DNA of 64,000 bases from Angiostrongylus vasorum (GCA_018806985.1 JADANN010000033.1:186001-250000); one strand, 5' to 3'; shown: positions 43,735-56,551, counted from the first letter of the stretch. Notes: generated from the letters alone by a model not told the origin. Numbers and translations: made by a program.

Positions 43735-44115
43735 ATCAACCACAACGATGCTGAGATGTTCGCAAAACTACGACCCAAAGCCAAATCGAAACACGATTTT
43801 TTGTTTCTGGGGGGCTCGCGCGAAACACATTGCGCCACGGACGCCCCTGCTCTGAGTTTCTCCCAGCTAACTTTCTATCTACCAGTGCCCGTTGATGGGA
43901 TTGCTGATGGTACTGGTAGATAGAAAATTAGCTAAGAGAAACGCAGAGAAGAAGCCTCCGTGGCGCAGTGTTTAACGCGCGGTCCTCCGGAAAGGAAAAT
44001 CGTGGTTCGATTTTGCGCGGGATGCAAGTTTTGCGTTGTCAGCATCGTTGTGGTTGACTTTCGAATAATACCCTGCCGTGAATATTATAGTAGGAAGTAC
44101 ATAAAAAAGTAAAAC
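43735..44115. repeat. PAL-B palindrome
   Basis: Left arm starts CACAACGATGCTGAGATGTT; right arm ends CAGCATCGTTGTGG and ATACCCTGCCGTGAA. Each arm has its own tRNA-like block (GTGGCGCAGTGTTTAACGCG on the right). Confidence 0.85.
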
Positions 44116-44461
44116 ATTCTGCTTAGTTTTTCCTTTCATAGGCAAGATTTTAAGTGTATTTTATAGCCTGCGCATGTCAAGCATTTACATTGAGAAAAAG
44201 TCACGAAATTCAGTATTTCGCAAAAGTATTGTTTTTAAAAAAATTATCTGAAGCCTGGAATTAATTTTTTAGCTTCGATGGTACCCAGAACAGGTGAAAT
44301 GAGTATGTGATACTCATTTACAACTTGTTCGCTTTGATGTCGATTACTTGACATGAAATAATACACAGAAACGAATAACCTTTTTCTGGATGGCATACTG
44401 TTACTCCTTAGAGAGGCGCTTCTTTCCGTTTTCTGTTACCTCCATGACACTACTGCTTTGT

Positions 44462-44815
44462 GACTTTCCTCTCAATAGTCTCATCATAGCTGGGATTTGT
44501 TCCTGGGTGTCAAACTGCGATAAATAGCGGGGTTAATCTTCTAACGGAATCTCTCAAGCTATGAAAGATTTCCGGTTTTCTATCTGGAAGTGCTAAGTGT
44601 AAGCCAATGCCAGAAATGGCCTTTCTTTTGCTAAGAAGATGGTCACTCACTGGAAAGAAGTAAAGACGTGGGAATGCCACACAGCTCGACTTTTGGGGCC
44701 CTGATGAGGGAAAGTTTTACACAGCCAGCAAATTACCGGGAATAGAAAGACTATGCTGAGACCGCACGACTACTACTTATTTATGAAAGACGGGCAATTC
44801 AAGCATTCAAGTGTG
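44462..44815 (+). repeat. Diverged REP-C copy
   Basis: Recognisable by CTCATCATAGCTGGGATTTG, GGTGTCAAACTGCGATAAAT and the end GAAAGACGGGCAATTCAAGC; many substitutions. Confidence 0.6.
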
Positions 44816-45240
44816 AGAATTTACTTCCCGCTTTCAGAAATCACCTTAGCGTTTCCGACAAACGATATAAACATCAATTTGAATGTTGCCAACAAAGGCT
44901 GAACATAAAGCCAGTGATGTTCATCCATATGGTATTCATTTAAATGAGTGGTGTACACCCTATCACATTTCACTATCCGATGTTCCAACCTGCTAAGCAA
45001 TGACTGTCGATGTAACGTACACAATAGCCCCTAAGGGTCTGCGGAGTGGGACGGTGTTCATCGGCTTGCTGCACATCGTGCATTTCGGTACTGACTAACC
45101 TAATCTTACTACGATGAAATGGCAAACTAGAACAAGTGAAAAATAAAAATATCAGCACAAAAGACGATGTCGAAACTACCTAAACGATTTGACGGAGAAT
45201 TAATGTATAAAATGGTTAAAATATATAATATAATGTAGTT

Positions 45241-45502
45241 GGGGCGCGTGTGGCGAAATGGTCGGAGGCGCCATGTAACACAATCGATCTTTGGCTCACC
45301 AAGCCTTCCATTCCTCCGGGGTCGGCAAATTGGTACCAGACTTGTTTGGGAGGATAGCAGCACTGGCTCGATACATCGGTAGCCATGTCGAGTCATTGTA
45401 AAGGCTAGATATGCATTCAGTCGTCTCCAACGATGCTTAATGATGTCTATCGCATGGCGCATCCTTGGGGATTGATCAACTCTAACAGCATCATCGTTTA
45501 TT
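45241..45502 (+). repeat. SINE-A copy
   Basis: Head GGGCGCGTGTGGCGAAATGG. About 20 bases around the B box are missing. Flanks ATAATATAATGTAGTT and GATAATATAGTTATG are probably a worn duplication. Confidence 0.85.
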
Positions 45503-45967
45503 CTTTGATAATATAGTTATGCATTTATTATTGAGTAAATAATAGAGATGAATAAGGCACTTACAGAACTCATGCAGGGAAATAGGGATTTACTCTTTTT
45601 TCTCGATTTATCTATCGATTGGCATAGGACGCATTGTCTTCTGCTAATCAGGAGCCTTTTTTGACTCTTTAGAACGAATATGTTAACTGACTCTTGTGAT
45701 CCTCTTATAATACTGGTTTTTCGCTCTTAATTAAGCCGTTCTATTCTCCAGTGATTGATATTCAATTTCTCATAGCATTTCGTGATAATCAATGCTTAAT
45801 ATCAAGAGGATTTTTTGAGGATTCCGTACTGGATTCTTGCACATCGGCTTCGTTTACTTGTCCCTTTCCATTTTTTAGGGAGTTAATCCCATACATTTTC
45901 CTGTTTGATTAGGTCGTATTTACTTGCTGTCTTTTCCTTTTAGATTTCTTTTACTATATGAAATACT

Positions 45968-46312
45968 GCCTCCCAACGCTTAACCGCTTCATCGTAGTTG
46001 TGAGGTGTTCCTGGGTATCGGACTGCTGTGCACAGCGAGAGGATTCATCCCTGGGCAGGGTCCCCAAGCTGAGAACGAGTTCGGCGTTTCCACTTTTGGT
46101 ATCAACCTGATCGCATAGTGGCAAATCCCCCTCTGATCCACATGGGCGGTGACTTCCTGTGGTGCTGACGACCTGTTGCAGATTTCGACTAGGCTGACCT
46201 TGGAACTCCAGGGAACCACAATGGTTAAGCAGCAAAACACGGAAAGGATGGAGATTATTCTGGAGCCCGCATAACCAGTGAGGATGAATCATCCAAGTAC
46301 CAAAATAAGTAA
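45968..46312 (+). repeat. REP-C copy
   Basis: Starts CCTCCCAACGCTTAACCGCT, ends GGATGAATCATCCAAGTACC; lacks about 50 bases of the middle. Confidence 0.8.
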
Positions 46313-47306
46313 CTATCTTCACATTTATATATTTATACTTATTTATATATATTTATGACTATGTAGCACGTGATCATTTCTTTTGTTATAAAGCACGGAA
46401 CCTTTTAATAAATAAAAGTATGGAGGTTGCAGTTGATTTATGAATTCCGATGACATAGCCGGAATTAAAGAAAAGAGCCATTAAGACAAAGTTTTCAAGA
46501 AAAAAAATGTGCATCGACACAGTAGAGAGCTACTTCAAGCCAAGAAGAAGACTACAGATTCTTCCAGAGGCCTAGCTATGAACAGACGAACAGGATTCGC
46601 CGCGATCTTGAAGGAGATCTAATGGAAAGAGCCTAACTTTACGCAGGCCCACAACAAGCCTCAGCGAACATCTGTTAGGGTAAACCCGACCTTAGAACAC
46701 TCTGGCATGGTTCTTTTTGGATTTTTAAGGAAAGTGAGGATTTGTTTAATGAATAATACACTGACACTAAATAGGATTTTTTTAGGAAGCAGGTGAGGCT
46801 TGATGACGAGTGATCAAAAAAAGTTGGTAAACGTGAAGGAAAACTGTTCAAGAGAGGTATTTTTTTGTTTTTCTAAAGAATGACATTTTTGTTAAGGAAG
46901 GTAAAATGCTTACTTCCTGTGACTTTTCTTCATAACGAAAGGCTTACTAAAAGCATTAGTAAATAGGTATGTAACGGATGAGAACTCATAACAAGTTCAC
47001 GGACAAATTAACGTAGTTTAAGCGAATAAAAGAATTAGACAACAGCCATTACACTTTTAAATAGCCAATGGCCGTACTCTAAGAAAGACAACACACTGTG
47101 CAATTTTTATGGTAATTCCTCTTAAATTAGGCACTAATCGTTCCAAGAACACACAAGCAGCTGTAATCACTATAAGGCATTGGATGAGTGAATCAACTGG
47201 ACACGGCAAATCATCATTACGGCGCTACTACGACTCCTTGAGTTCGTCAAAGGCTTGATGAAGCGATAGCGATAGGCGGCAAGTGATTATAAGCTGCAGC
47301 ACTAAA
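46313..47306. other. Unassigned stretch
   Basis: No exon or repeat family recognised. Confidence 0.4.
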
Positions 47307-47560
47307 GACAAGTGGAAGCGTAGTGAATAGAGGTGCTCTGTGATGCATAAACTCTCCTTAGTTCGAACCCATACCCTAAAGCTCTCTTTTCCTCTAGGGA
47401 AGAAAAATTTATCTGAGACCTGCCTAGGATGATAGAAACAACAACTTTATACATCGGTAAGACAAAGAAAGTCATCGTATAGACCACTTACTTATTCACT
47501 CTCTTCTACTATTTTGCGAATGAAGTTGAATACACGGCACCCCGATGAGTTTTCTCAACG
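47307..47560 (+). repeat. Old SINE-A copy
   Basis: CAAGTGGAAGCGTAGTGAAT head, TTAGTTCGAACCC B box, CTGAGACCTGCCTAGGATGA; heavily diverged. Confidence 0.5.
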
Positions 47561-47844
47561 TTCTATATTTCATCCCTCATAGCATTAGAAAGCGCTTTAT
47601 TACTTTAAAAAATTGCCTTTATTAGAAGAACTGTCAAATAAATTCTAACTTTTATTCTATTGTGAAGGCTTTTTCTTTGCATCTCGTGTCTTACCCCTTC
47701 CAGTCCTTCTGTCACTCATCTCTACCTATCATTTCCATTCTTAGCATTATCACTTCAGTTATGCTTCAAAAGTTAGAAGGATCACTGGTTTCCATCACTG
47801 GTTTTTGCTGTTGGGATTCATTTGTTTGTTTCACGTGTTTATTG

Positions 47845-48120
47845 TCGTGTGGCGCAGTGATCGGAGGCGCCCTGCAACACAAACCTGGAAACGATTGCCG
47901 CGCCAATGGCCCGCAAGCTTCCATCCCTCCAGGTTCGGCAAATTGGTATCAGACCTGCCTGGGAGGACAGCACCACTGGCTCGATAGATCGGCAGGTTAC
48001 TGCGAGTCATTGTAAAGGCCAGATCTGCATTCAACCACCTCCAAACGATGCTTAATGAAGCCGAACGCATGGCGCATCCCTCAGGAATTGATCAACACCG
48101 AAAGCTTTATCATTTTATCC
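47845..48120 (+). repeat. SINE-A copy
   Basis: GTGTGGCGCAGTGATCGGAG head to GAAAGCTTTATCATTTTATC tail; near full length. Confidence 0.88.
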
Positions 48121-48825
48121 TCTTTTATTGCCGTAGTTTTTTACAAACTCTATGTCCTCATAAAGTAACAATGAGGCGAAATCGAATAAAATAAGGAAGA
48201 AACGGCTGACACACCTTCATAGCTACTTATTTTTTTAAGGTTTGTTTTTTAAAAAAGTTGTAAAAAAGTAAGGTGTTTAGGGCAAATGAAGTAGCTGAGA
48301 TGTTCATAGAATAAATTCGGATACTCGGTAACGGCTCGAGAGTCCGAAGCTATAAAAACTCGATGTACTGAATAATTTTGCTAAATGTTGTCTGCTAAAG
48401 AGAAACAAGAGCCAGCATACTCAGTAGTTACTGAAGAAAAGAATATTTTCAAAAAGAAAGCTCATTTTTCTCTTGTCATGTCCACCGAACATTTTTGAAT
48501 AGCAACCAAAAGAAGCTAAAGAATGAACGATGGAGTCAATTTAACAAATTGTCGGAGGAGATAAAGGAAATGGTTCATTCAGCAGAATAACGGCAATTGT
48601 TGGTGTGCAGCCACTCAACTGCAATAGACATCACCATGGTCCTTTTTTACTTCATAAAAAGCAACAATAATCTTTTCTACAAGCCGACGGGCATCTATAA
48701 GCGTCGAGATCTCCAGCGCCAAAGGAGAACTCCGGAGCATCTGGTGGAGCAACGTTTGATTTAACAAAGTTCCTCCATTTTCTTATCAAAAACGTTTAAG
48801 TTGTCGTTCAATGAGTGGTATTTCT
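48121..48825. other. Unassigned stretch
   Basis: No exon or repeat family recognised. Confidence 0.4.
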
Positions 48826-49180
48826 CTACATCAGGGTATGATGTGAAATACAACCACAATGATGCTGAGATATTCACAAAACTTGGACCCTGTTCCAGAT
48901 TTAAACCCGCGATTATCCTCTACGGGACTTGCGTTTTACCCACTTCACCACTGAGGCCCTTGCTTTGCACTGCTCCGGTTTGCGCTCCCAGATTATTACA
49001 GCTGACGCAAGGATGATTGCTGATAGTACCGTTAGGACGAGAATTAGCTGAGAGAAAGACAAAACAAGGATTTCAGTGATGTAGTGGGTAACACACGACC
49101 TCCTGGAAAGGATAAACGCGTGTTCGAGTCTGGAAAGCGGTCCAAGTTTTGCAAGTATCTCAGCATCATTGTGGTTAATC
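48826..49180. repeat. PAL-B palindrome
   Basis: Left arm AGGGTATGATGTGAAATACA and ACAATGATGCTGAGATATTC; right arm ends GTATCTCAGCATCATTGTGG. The arms meet near 49000. Confidence 0.85.
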
Positions 49181-49280
49181 TTCTTATCACTTCGTTCAGA
49201 TAGGAAATTTTGCTCTTTCTTCTCAGGTCACTTTTCTGTTTAGAAAATTGCAGTGGACTCCTGTGCAGAAATAAACCGAT

Positions 49281-49513
49281 AGAGGATAAAGCCTTCGGTA
49301 TTCATCCCTGGGTCTTGACGGCCACAACACAATGCATTCGTCTCCATCAAACATCTTTACAGATGATTGAATGCATTTCTATCCTTTCAGACAAGTCCGT
49401 TACCGCTTCGTCGACACTCTTGGAATGGAAGGCTTGGTGAACCAAGAGCGCAAGATCGAACAAATGCTAACTGTTTAATGTAGGCCACTTCCAACTACTG
49501 CGCTACATCAGAC
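49281..49513 (-). repeat. SINE-A copy, reverse, shortened
   Basis: GGATAAAGCCTTCGGTATTC tail end to GCGCTACATCAGACTTC head; about 40 bases of the body missing. Confidence 0.75.
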
Positions 49514-50150
49514 TTCTTTATGTACAGAGCTGAGTTAACTCAAGATGCTTTATGAACCCTTCTACAAATTTTCTAGATACTATTTGGTTTGTGAAAAGAA
49601 GACCATAAAAAGCTTAAAAAACGAATTTGATAACACTGCGAGATGTGGCAGGAATTCACTAGGAACTGAAAGCCAACCATTTTCCCATAGTTGACGTTCT
49701 TAATGGCAACGATAAACCTGGCAGGGCTTTGTTTAACTCGGATGAATCAAGCGAAATATTTGTAGAATTAGGTCAGTTATGCAAAAAAGGTGCGAAAAGT
49801 ATAAATTGCCATGGGTTGCTCTATTTCTTAGGGATTCGCCGTGCACTTTACTCCCTTCGAAGCGTCATAGATATAATTGAATACATATTATGGTCTGCAG
49901 AATAGACTTGAAAATCCAAGCCAATATACGAAGCTAGTTTTTTTATCCTCTCGCACAACTCTGGTACCAATTCTACAACTTTGAAGAAATTTTACTTTTG
50001 CTAAAAAATGTAAAAAAAAGTGCTTGGTTACGCGAAATCGCACCAATGACCAGTGCAGACGAATGTCGAGCAGTAGTGCACCATCTCTAACCACTGCTCC
50101 ATTTGCTGCCCTTAAAAGGATAGGCCCTGACGATACAAAGAAAAAAAAAC

Positions 50151-50460
50151 TATACAACCATAAGGACGCCAGAGGTGAACAAAACTTGGTACCTCAGCTG
50201 GGCTTCGAACCTGCGATTACTCTTGCCGAGCCTCACTTGCTATCTACCATCCCAATCCCGCTTTGGATTTCTCTGCTATCTTTTTTTCTATCGGTGCAAT
50301 CGACATTTACCCGTTAACGAGAATGGTCTAGGGAAGCACAACTCGGCAGGCAGTGGATCCATTTAAGTTGAAACTGCAGTCGAAATCCCAATCTTCTAAC
50401 TATTTCTACTGCCTATTCCTTTTTTATGGGAAGGGCATGATGTGGATTACACATGTGTAT
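50151..50460 (+). repeat. PAL-B unit
   Basis: Starts ACAACCATAAGGACGCCAGA, contains GGGCTTCGAACCTGCGATTA and GGGAAGCACAACTCGG; diverged. Confidence 0.65.
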
Positions 50461-50979
50461 TTCACATCGTACACTGCTGTGAAAAAAAGAGTGCGCAGTA
50501 AATAAAAGTCAGAGCAAGAAAAACTGCGTTTGGAAAAGGGTTGGAGAAACCAACTCCGTCTGCTAAAATCGTTATAGCAAATACATTGAGTGTCTCTACT
50601 TCTTCGATATCACGGTGAGTCTTCTCATACTGTCAAAGGAAGAACTCTAACCGAGATCGTAACTCTTTGGTGCTGGAAGCAACTTTGCCCCAGCGGAGTT
50701 CCCAATCAAGAACTCAGGTAAACCATATGTAGTGAAATTTATGGACAGTCAAATTATTCCAAACATTCTTCGGCACGCCCCAACAATTTCGCCGACTCAA
50801 CGGTAGATTTGATTACTGCTTATGGACAGTTATCATTCTTTCGCAAACGTATCACCGGCGTCAAACTATCATTCGTTTGATGATTGATAGGCTTGTGATA
50901 AATGGCATTCAAATGAAACAAATGGCAGATATTTTTTCTCCAAAAGACAGACTTTCTATAAGCCTCGGCATAGGTAGCT
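50461..50979. other. Unassigned stretch
   Basis: No exon or repeat family recognised. Confidence 0.4.
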
Positions 50980-51237
50980 GATATATTTATTTATATGATC
51001 TTATAAACTGATCTTTCTTTTAGCTGATGCGAGGTTGGTATAGGTCTTCTTTTATGTTGCTGGGAGTCCCACTCGTAACATCACGTCACGGCTCTGAGGA
51101 AGGCGAAATCGCCAAAACGTCAGCACTCGACTAACAACATCAACAACAACGACAACGACAACGACAACGGAGACCTATGCCAAGCTCGCATCAGCTAAAG
51201 AAGATCAGTTCATAAGATCACATAAATAAAAATATTT
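50980..51237. mobile_element. Short inverted-repeat element with a hammerhead-like motif
   Basis: Arms of about 65 bases at 50980-51046 and 51172-51237 are near-perfect inverted copies (AGCTGATGCGAGGTTGG on the left, reverse complement AGCTGATGCGAGCTTGGC on the right). Between them are the motif CTGAGGA, GGCG loop CGCC, AAAACGTCAGC at 51094-51124, and a CAACAA/ACGACA simple repeat. GGTTGGTATA is shared with the arm ends of the 27759-28162 element, so the two are probably related non-autonomous elements. Confidence 0.75.
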
Positions 51238-51579
51238 TTCTACTAGTGGACGTAAGACGTAGATTGACTTGACATCTTTATGAATGAAGAACAAGGCATT
51301 CCATAAAATGACAACTGGATAAGATTTCAGTGGCAAAATCATCTGCGCTCCCATCGAATATGAATTTTTGTGAAGCATTATCTTACCGAAATCAAAAAAT
51401 CCATTGATGGACAAACTGAATATGTCAACAAAATCAATATTCTTAGAAATCATCGTCCAAAAGAAATTTAGCGAAAGTTTAACTGTGCTCATGAAAGAAT
51501 TGTATCAACTGCCAATAAACATTTTTTTGATTCTACACTACCTTTCTTAACAGCTACTCTGAGAAACCCAACACTTCTT

Positions 51580-51710
51580 GCACTCGATTGGTTTCCTCGC
51601 ACCTACCATCCACGAAGGTCCTTCAAATTTTGCGTGTGAGTTCGGTCGCTGCTGATTCTCGTCATCGTCATGGATGCCGTTGAATGATTGTCCGATCGCG
51701 TCTTTCTGGA
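51580..51710 (+). repeat. REP-D copy
   Basis: CACCTACCATCCACGAAGGT, GCGTGTGAGTTCGGTCGCTG and TCATGGATGCCGTTGAATGA in the family order. Confidence 0.7.
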
Positions 51711-51917
51711 CCCCTCAGATAGCAGGACTAGAGCGTTCGTACTTGGATTTTAGACAGCAAACTTTTCCGAGGCAAGTCTGGTACGAATTTCTTCACCCCC
51801 AAAGGAATGAGAGACTTGCTGAACCCAGTTAGTGAGAGAATCAAATCAGCACCGTAACTGTGATCAACCGAACCAACCACTGCCACAATACGGTACCCAA
51901 CCCAACCCTCAATATTG

Positions 51918-52194
51918 TAAAGGATAAAGGATAAAGCTCTCGACGTTGATCAATCTCTGAGGGATGCGATATGCATTCCATTTCATTAAGCATCGCTTGG
52001 AGGTGACTGAATGCATATCTGGCCTTTACAATGACTCGCGGTGGCCTACCGATGTATCAAGCCAGTGCTGTTATCCTCCCAGACAAGTCTGGTACTAATT
52101 CGCCGACCTCTAAGGGATGGAAGGCTTGGTGGGCCATGGGCGCATGGGTCGATTCCACGTCTGTTGCAGGGCGCAGCTCGGCGCCACACGCTCC
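51918..52194 (-). repeat. SINE-A copy, reverse
   Basis: Tail GGATAAAGGATAAAGCTC repeats the unit twice. Full-length body; head at 52194. Confidence 0.9.
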
Positions 52195-52298
52195 ATGCGG
52201 TAGAATTGAAAAAATAAAAAATTCTCCAAAAAACAGCTAAAATCACTTCTTGAAAACTTCTATGAGGTAGACTTTTTTAAAATTTGCACACCAAGGGA

Positions 52299-52435
52299 CG
52301 TGGATGGTACGTGATTAGTGGTGCTTTGCAATGCACGCAAAGTCACCAGTTGCATCCAGCGCCCCTAGCTAACGAACTCCACTAGCTCACCATGGTGGGC
52401 AAACTGGTACCAGATTTGTCTGCGAGAATACAAAA
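52299..52435 (+). repeat. SINE-A 5' half
   Basis: GGACGTGGATGGTACGTGAT to ACCAGATTTGTCTGCGAGAA; 3' half absent. Confidence 0.6.
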
Positions 52436-52479
52436 CACACGAATTTCGATAATATACGACTTTTTATTTAGTCTCTGTT

Positions 52480-52789
52480 ATTTCTTTCATGGTAGGGAAA
52501 TACAACTACAGTGATGCTGAGATGGCCGGGAGAAAGACATCATTGGTACAGTGGGTAACACATGAGTCCTTGGAATGAGTAATCGCGGGTTCGAATCTGG
52601 CCTGAGGTCTAAGTTTTACAAATATCTCAGTATCGAACGCGCTATTACCCTTTCCGGAGCTAATGCGTTCACTATCACACCATGCGGGTCTTTAGTTTCG
52701 TCTGTCTCTCAGATAGTTTTCGATCTACTAGTGCCACCAGTAATCACCCGTCAAAGGGATTGATCTGGGGAGCCCAAATTGGCATTGCG
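52480..52789 (+). repeat. PAL-B sequence left of an RTE insertion
   Basis: Includes GTGATGCTGAGATGGCC, a rearranged inner part (ATATCTCAGTATCGAACGCG) and TTGATCTGGGGAGCCCAAAT. It stops at GGCATTG, where the third RTE copy begins. Confidence 0.7.
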
Positions 52790-54240
52790 GCAGTGCCCCA
52801 TGTGGCAGGAAATGCCGTTGTCGATAACAGCGACGAGAAATACGATCGGCTCATTCAACATCTTCACGTTAGCGGTACGAAAGCTGAGAGTTCGAAAGTC
52901 ACCAGGATACATCTGTCTCCAAAAGCTCTCGAGCTGATACGCCAGCGTGGAATAGCACGACCTGCACCTGAAGAGCCTTCCGCCAGTCTTTGCAAACACA
53001 ATGGGTCGGCTGTTTCGAAAAGGATTTAGTACGGTGGACCACATCCACACGTTAACAAGGCTCACTGAAGTATCGCGAGAGTACAAAAGACCGCTTTGTC
53101 TCACTTTCATCGATTTACAGAAGGCCTTTGATTCAATTGAGATAGAAGCAGTCATGAAGCCCTTGATAGTCAAGGAGTCCCTACTCGGTACATAAAGATT
53201 CTTCATGAGCTGTAGAAGAATTTCATAACCAAGATATCACCATTCTGCAACGATATTACCATTGATGTGAAAAGAGCGGTTAGGCAAGGCGACACCATTT
53301 CGCCAAAAATTATTCACCACCATCCTCCAGAACGTTATGCGAATATTGAAATAGGATAATATGGGAATGAAAATCGATGGTCGGCAATTACACCATTTTC
53401 GCTTTGCTGATGACATCGTCCTTATAACAACAAACATTAGCCAAGCGGAACGTATGCTTGCCGACTTTGATAAAGCCTGTGCAAAGATTGGTCTTCGACT
53501 AAATCTCACAAAACCATGTTCATGAGCAACGGATTGCTTTCGTATGCCTCATTCACTCTCAACGGAACGAATATCTTTCAATGCTCCAGTTACGTCTATG
53601 TAGGTCCGGAAATCAACATGATGAACGACTTAGCTCCAGAGTTCAGCAGAAGGAAACGAGCGGCCTGGTGATCTTTCAAGAGCATCGAGGATGTGGTGAA
53701 GAGAACAAAAAAACACCCGACTCTGTGCTCACCTTTTCGACTCAACTGTACTTCCTGCCCTAACGTATGCGTCAGAAACTTGGTCGCTGCGTAAGCAGGA
53801 TGAAAAGTCACTTAGCCTTATCAAACGCGCCGTCGAAAGGGCGATGTCAGGAGTATCCCGTTCCACACAAGTAAGGGGAAGGGATCCGAAGCTCCGATCT
53901 GCGTCGGCGATCAAAGATCAAAGATGCCATTCTGTACGCCAAACAATCGAAGATAAGGTGAGCCGGACACGTAATGCGTATGAACGACAACCGATGGACA
54001 AAAGCCGTTAGTGACTGGATTCCTCGGGATGCCAAACGCACTGCAGGAAGACCACCGACCCGATGGTCAGAGTTCTTCACAAAGAGCCTAGAAGAAAGAT
54101 TTGATGCTCGACGATTCCCTAGAGCGAGCAGAGCTTACTGGGCTACTCTTGCACGCTACAGGGAAAAATGGAAGATTTACTGGCGCCCGCTCGAGTCACT
54201 CGATGATCAACGGGACTACAGGTGATACAGGTGACTTACC
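52790..54240 (+). mobile_element. Third RTE copy, 5'-truncated and internally deleted
   Basis: Starts in the linker after the endonuclease, jumps at about 52985 to the reverse transcriptase (GFSTVDHIHT, then FIDLQKAFDSIE at about 53105), keeps an FADDIVLI catalytic motif at about 53400, and runs to the 3' end with the ACAGGTGA tail at 54238. Numerous frameshifts. Lacks the endonuclease, so it cannot move itself. Confidence 0.88.
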
Positions 54241-54245
54241 TTTAT

Positions 54246-54350
54246 TTCGACTGCAGCCTAAGCTTAATCGGGTACAATGCCGATGTCGGCTCCCCAGATC
54301 AATGCCGTTGACGGGTGATTGCTAATGGCACTGGTAGATAGAAAACTAGT
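54246..54350 (-). repeat. PAL-B arm right of the RTE insertion
   Basis: Begins TTTCGACTGCAGCCTAAGCT and continues GTACAATGCCGATGTCGG to GGCACTGGTAGATAGAAAAC, in reverse orientation to the left part. Confidence 0.75.
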
Positions 54351-54443
54351 TGAGGGATAATAGCTTTAATTAATATTTCCAATAAGTTACACTAAAAACC
54401 ATTTATGCGTTCAAATAACGTCTAAAATTCCAAAAAGTTGCTT

Positions 54444-54697
54444 AAAGGATAAAGGATAAGAATCTCGGCCTCGATCAATCTTAGGGGATGTGCCACGCAT
54501 TCGACTTCATTGAGCGTCGCTGGAAGTGATTGAATGCACATCTGGCCTTTACAATGATCCGTGGTGGGCTGCCGATGTATCGAGTCTGCTATTTTCGCAG
54601 ACAAGTCTGGTACCAATTTTTCCAACCTCGGAAGGAGAGAATCGAACCCAAGTGTAGTGCAGGGCACCTCCCAGCACTGCGCTAAACGCTCCTCTCC
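54444..54697 (-). repeat. SINE-A copy, reverse
   Basis: GGATAAAGGATAAGAATCTC to GCGCTAAACGCTCCTC; about 20 bases missing from the body. Confidence 0.85.
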
Positions 54698-55084
54698 ATT
54701 TGAGCTGTCAGAATGCTGGGTTCCTAATTTATGGAACACAAACAATACCGTCTTGTTGAACGCCATGATTAACTATCATACAATCTGCTTGCTATCTGTC
54801 TTCTACAAATTCTAGACTCTAGTCTTCTTTAACAGAATAAGAGTATCGATCGAATGTTCACAGCTGTTCACGAAGATCCTAGAAGAATAATGCTCAACAA
54901 TTACCTGGAGTGAGCAGATCGCATTGGGCTACTCATGCATGTGAAAGGGACAAATGGAGACTTTACTGGAGCCCGCATTTAAGTAACTAGATGGCCAACA
55001 AAAAGATCAACTAACGCACATGATTTAAATAATAAAAATCAAAAAAAGTGATGTGGAGCAGATTGTTCGCCTGTCGATAACATG

Positions 55085-55325
55085 ATTAAAGGTGCGGCAT
55101 GCATTAGACTCCACTCATCCTTGCAGAGGTGATTGAATATTTAAATAGGTGGTGTATTTGACGACTTACAAGAGCCTACAGATGCACTAAGTCAGTGTTT
55201 TCATCCTCCTAGAGAGATCTGACCAGTTTTCCGACCCCGAGAAAATGAAAAGAGTGGTAAGTTCATAGTACGAGATAGAAGTAAGAACGTGTGCAGGACA
55301 GCTCTAACCACTGCACTACATGGAT
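55085..55325 (-). repeat. Diverged SINE-A copy, reverse
   Basis: GGTGCGGCATGCATTAGACT, then TCATCCTCCTAGAGAGATCT, head CCACTGCACTACATGGA. Confidence 0.65.
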
Positions 55326-55769
55326 TCCAACACGCACAGATGGTCCACATGGCAAATAGCTAAGTGAGAAGGAAGTTCTAACAATGTTCTGGGATAGTCA
55401 TAGATTTTATGAAAGGAGAAACTGCGATCAGAGACTAATGACGAAATTCTCATTCGATTACGTCGACACATTTAATAGAGGAATGATGGAATTCGTAACC
55501 GATATTTCCATTGTGTTCACACACCACAATCAACAAGAGTTAATGAGAAGGAGGCGAAATTTATAATGAAAATGAGATTGAAGATGAAGAACGATCGAAG
55601 AAGAAATAATGATTTTCAACCTAAGGTCTTATTTAGAATCGCAGTGAATCATTCTCTATAATGTCGAATACTCAAGCGTTTTGTAAGAGAATTCCTCTGA
55701 CCTTCATACTAGAATTGAGTATTGGACCATTCGTTGATACAGCCTGCGATTTAAAAAACTTTCGTGGTT

Positions 55770-55935
55770 GCTTTGCTTCTTTCATATTGGTAGTGGTGCC
55801 GAGCATCACGATCACAGTGCTAGTTCGGTTCCACCCCTAGCTCATCAAGCCTCTCATCTCTTTGAGGACGGGAAATTGGTGCCGGACTTGTCTGGGAAAA
55901 CATCACCCTCTGCAATCCAATTGGGAATGCTTCCA
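55770..55935 (+). repeat. SINE-A middle fragment
   Basis: TAGCTCATCAAGCCTCTCATC and TGGTGCCGGACTTGTCTGGG flank the usual body; head worn, 3' part absent. Confidence 0.65.
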
Positions 55936-55959
55936 GCCCGGCCATCTCACGACTTCAGA

Positions 55960-56140
55960 GAGAATCGACTCAACCAGCATTCTGCGACATTCAAGATGAA
56001 ATGAAATTCTTCAAGTAACAGCCGAGTCCACACGTAAACTTTGAGGCACCGTTGTGGATGGTAGATGTGAGGAAAGAGACGAATATGAGAAGTGCTGGGA
56101 TCCGCACAGTAGAAGTGAAGACGGGTCACATGAAATAAAC
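55960..56140 (-). repeat. REP-D copy, reverse
   Basis: Reverse of CATCTACCATCCACAACGGT and of GTGTGGACTCGGCTGTTACT; ends in the reverse of GTGACCCGTCTTCACTTC, a phrase shared with the REP-C 3' end. Confidence 0.65.
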
Positions 56141-56551
56141 AAAATAAAAATAAAATAAACACACTTGAAGGAGCAGTTTTTAAACTATTACTTTAGTGAG
56201 AGCTTAAATCCCGCCAATATTTATCCGAAAATTTGGATTAATTCTGTATTTGTCATCGTGGATTCTTCAGAAAGCCCAAAGCAAAGCTCATACGGAAATG
56301 GCTTACATCACTACGACGCGTTAATGTTCAAGCAGACCTGCAAACTCTTGAGAAATTTTCATCAAACACCTCCTTCTCAACAGCATTTTTAAATCATTCC
56401 AACACCACCAAAAAAGTTGTTATTTTTATTTCATGCAGCAAATCTCAGGACCGCCTCTTTTTCAACTTTGGCATTGGCCAATAACACACTGTTTTCTTGA
56501 CGAGCAGACGCGAGACTAAAATGTTAACCTTTCAACTCCTGCAGACTGTAA

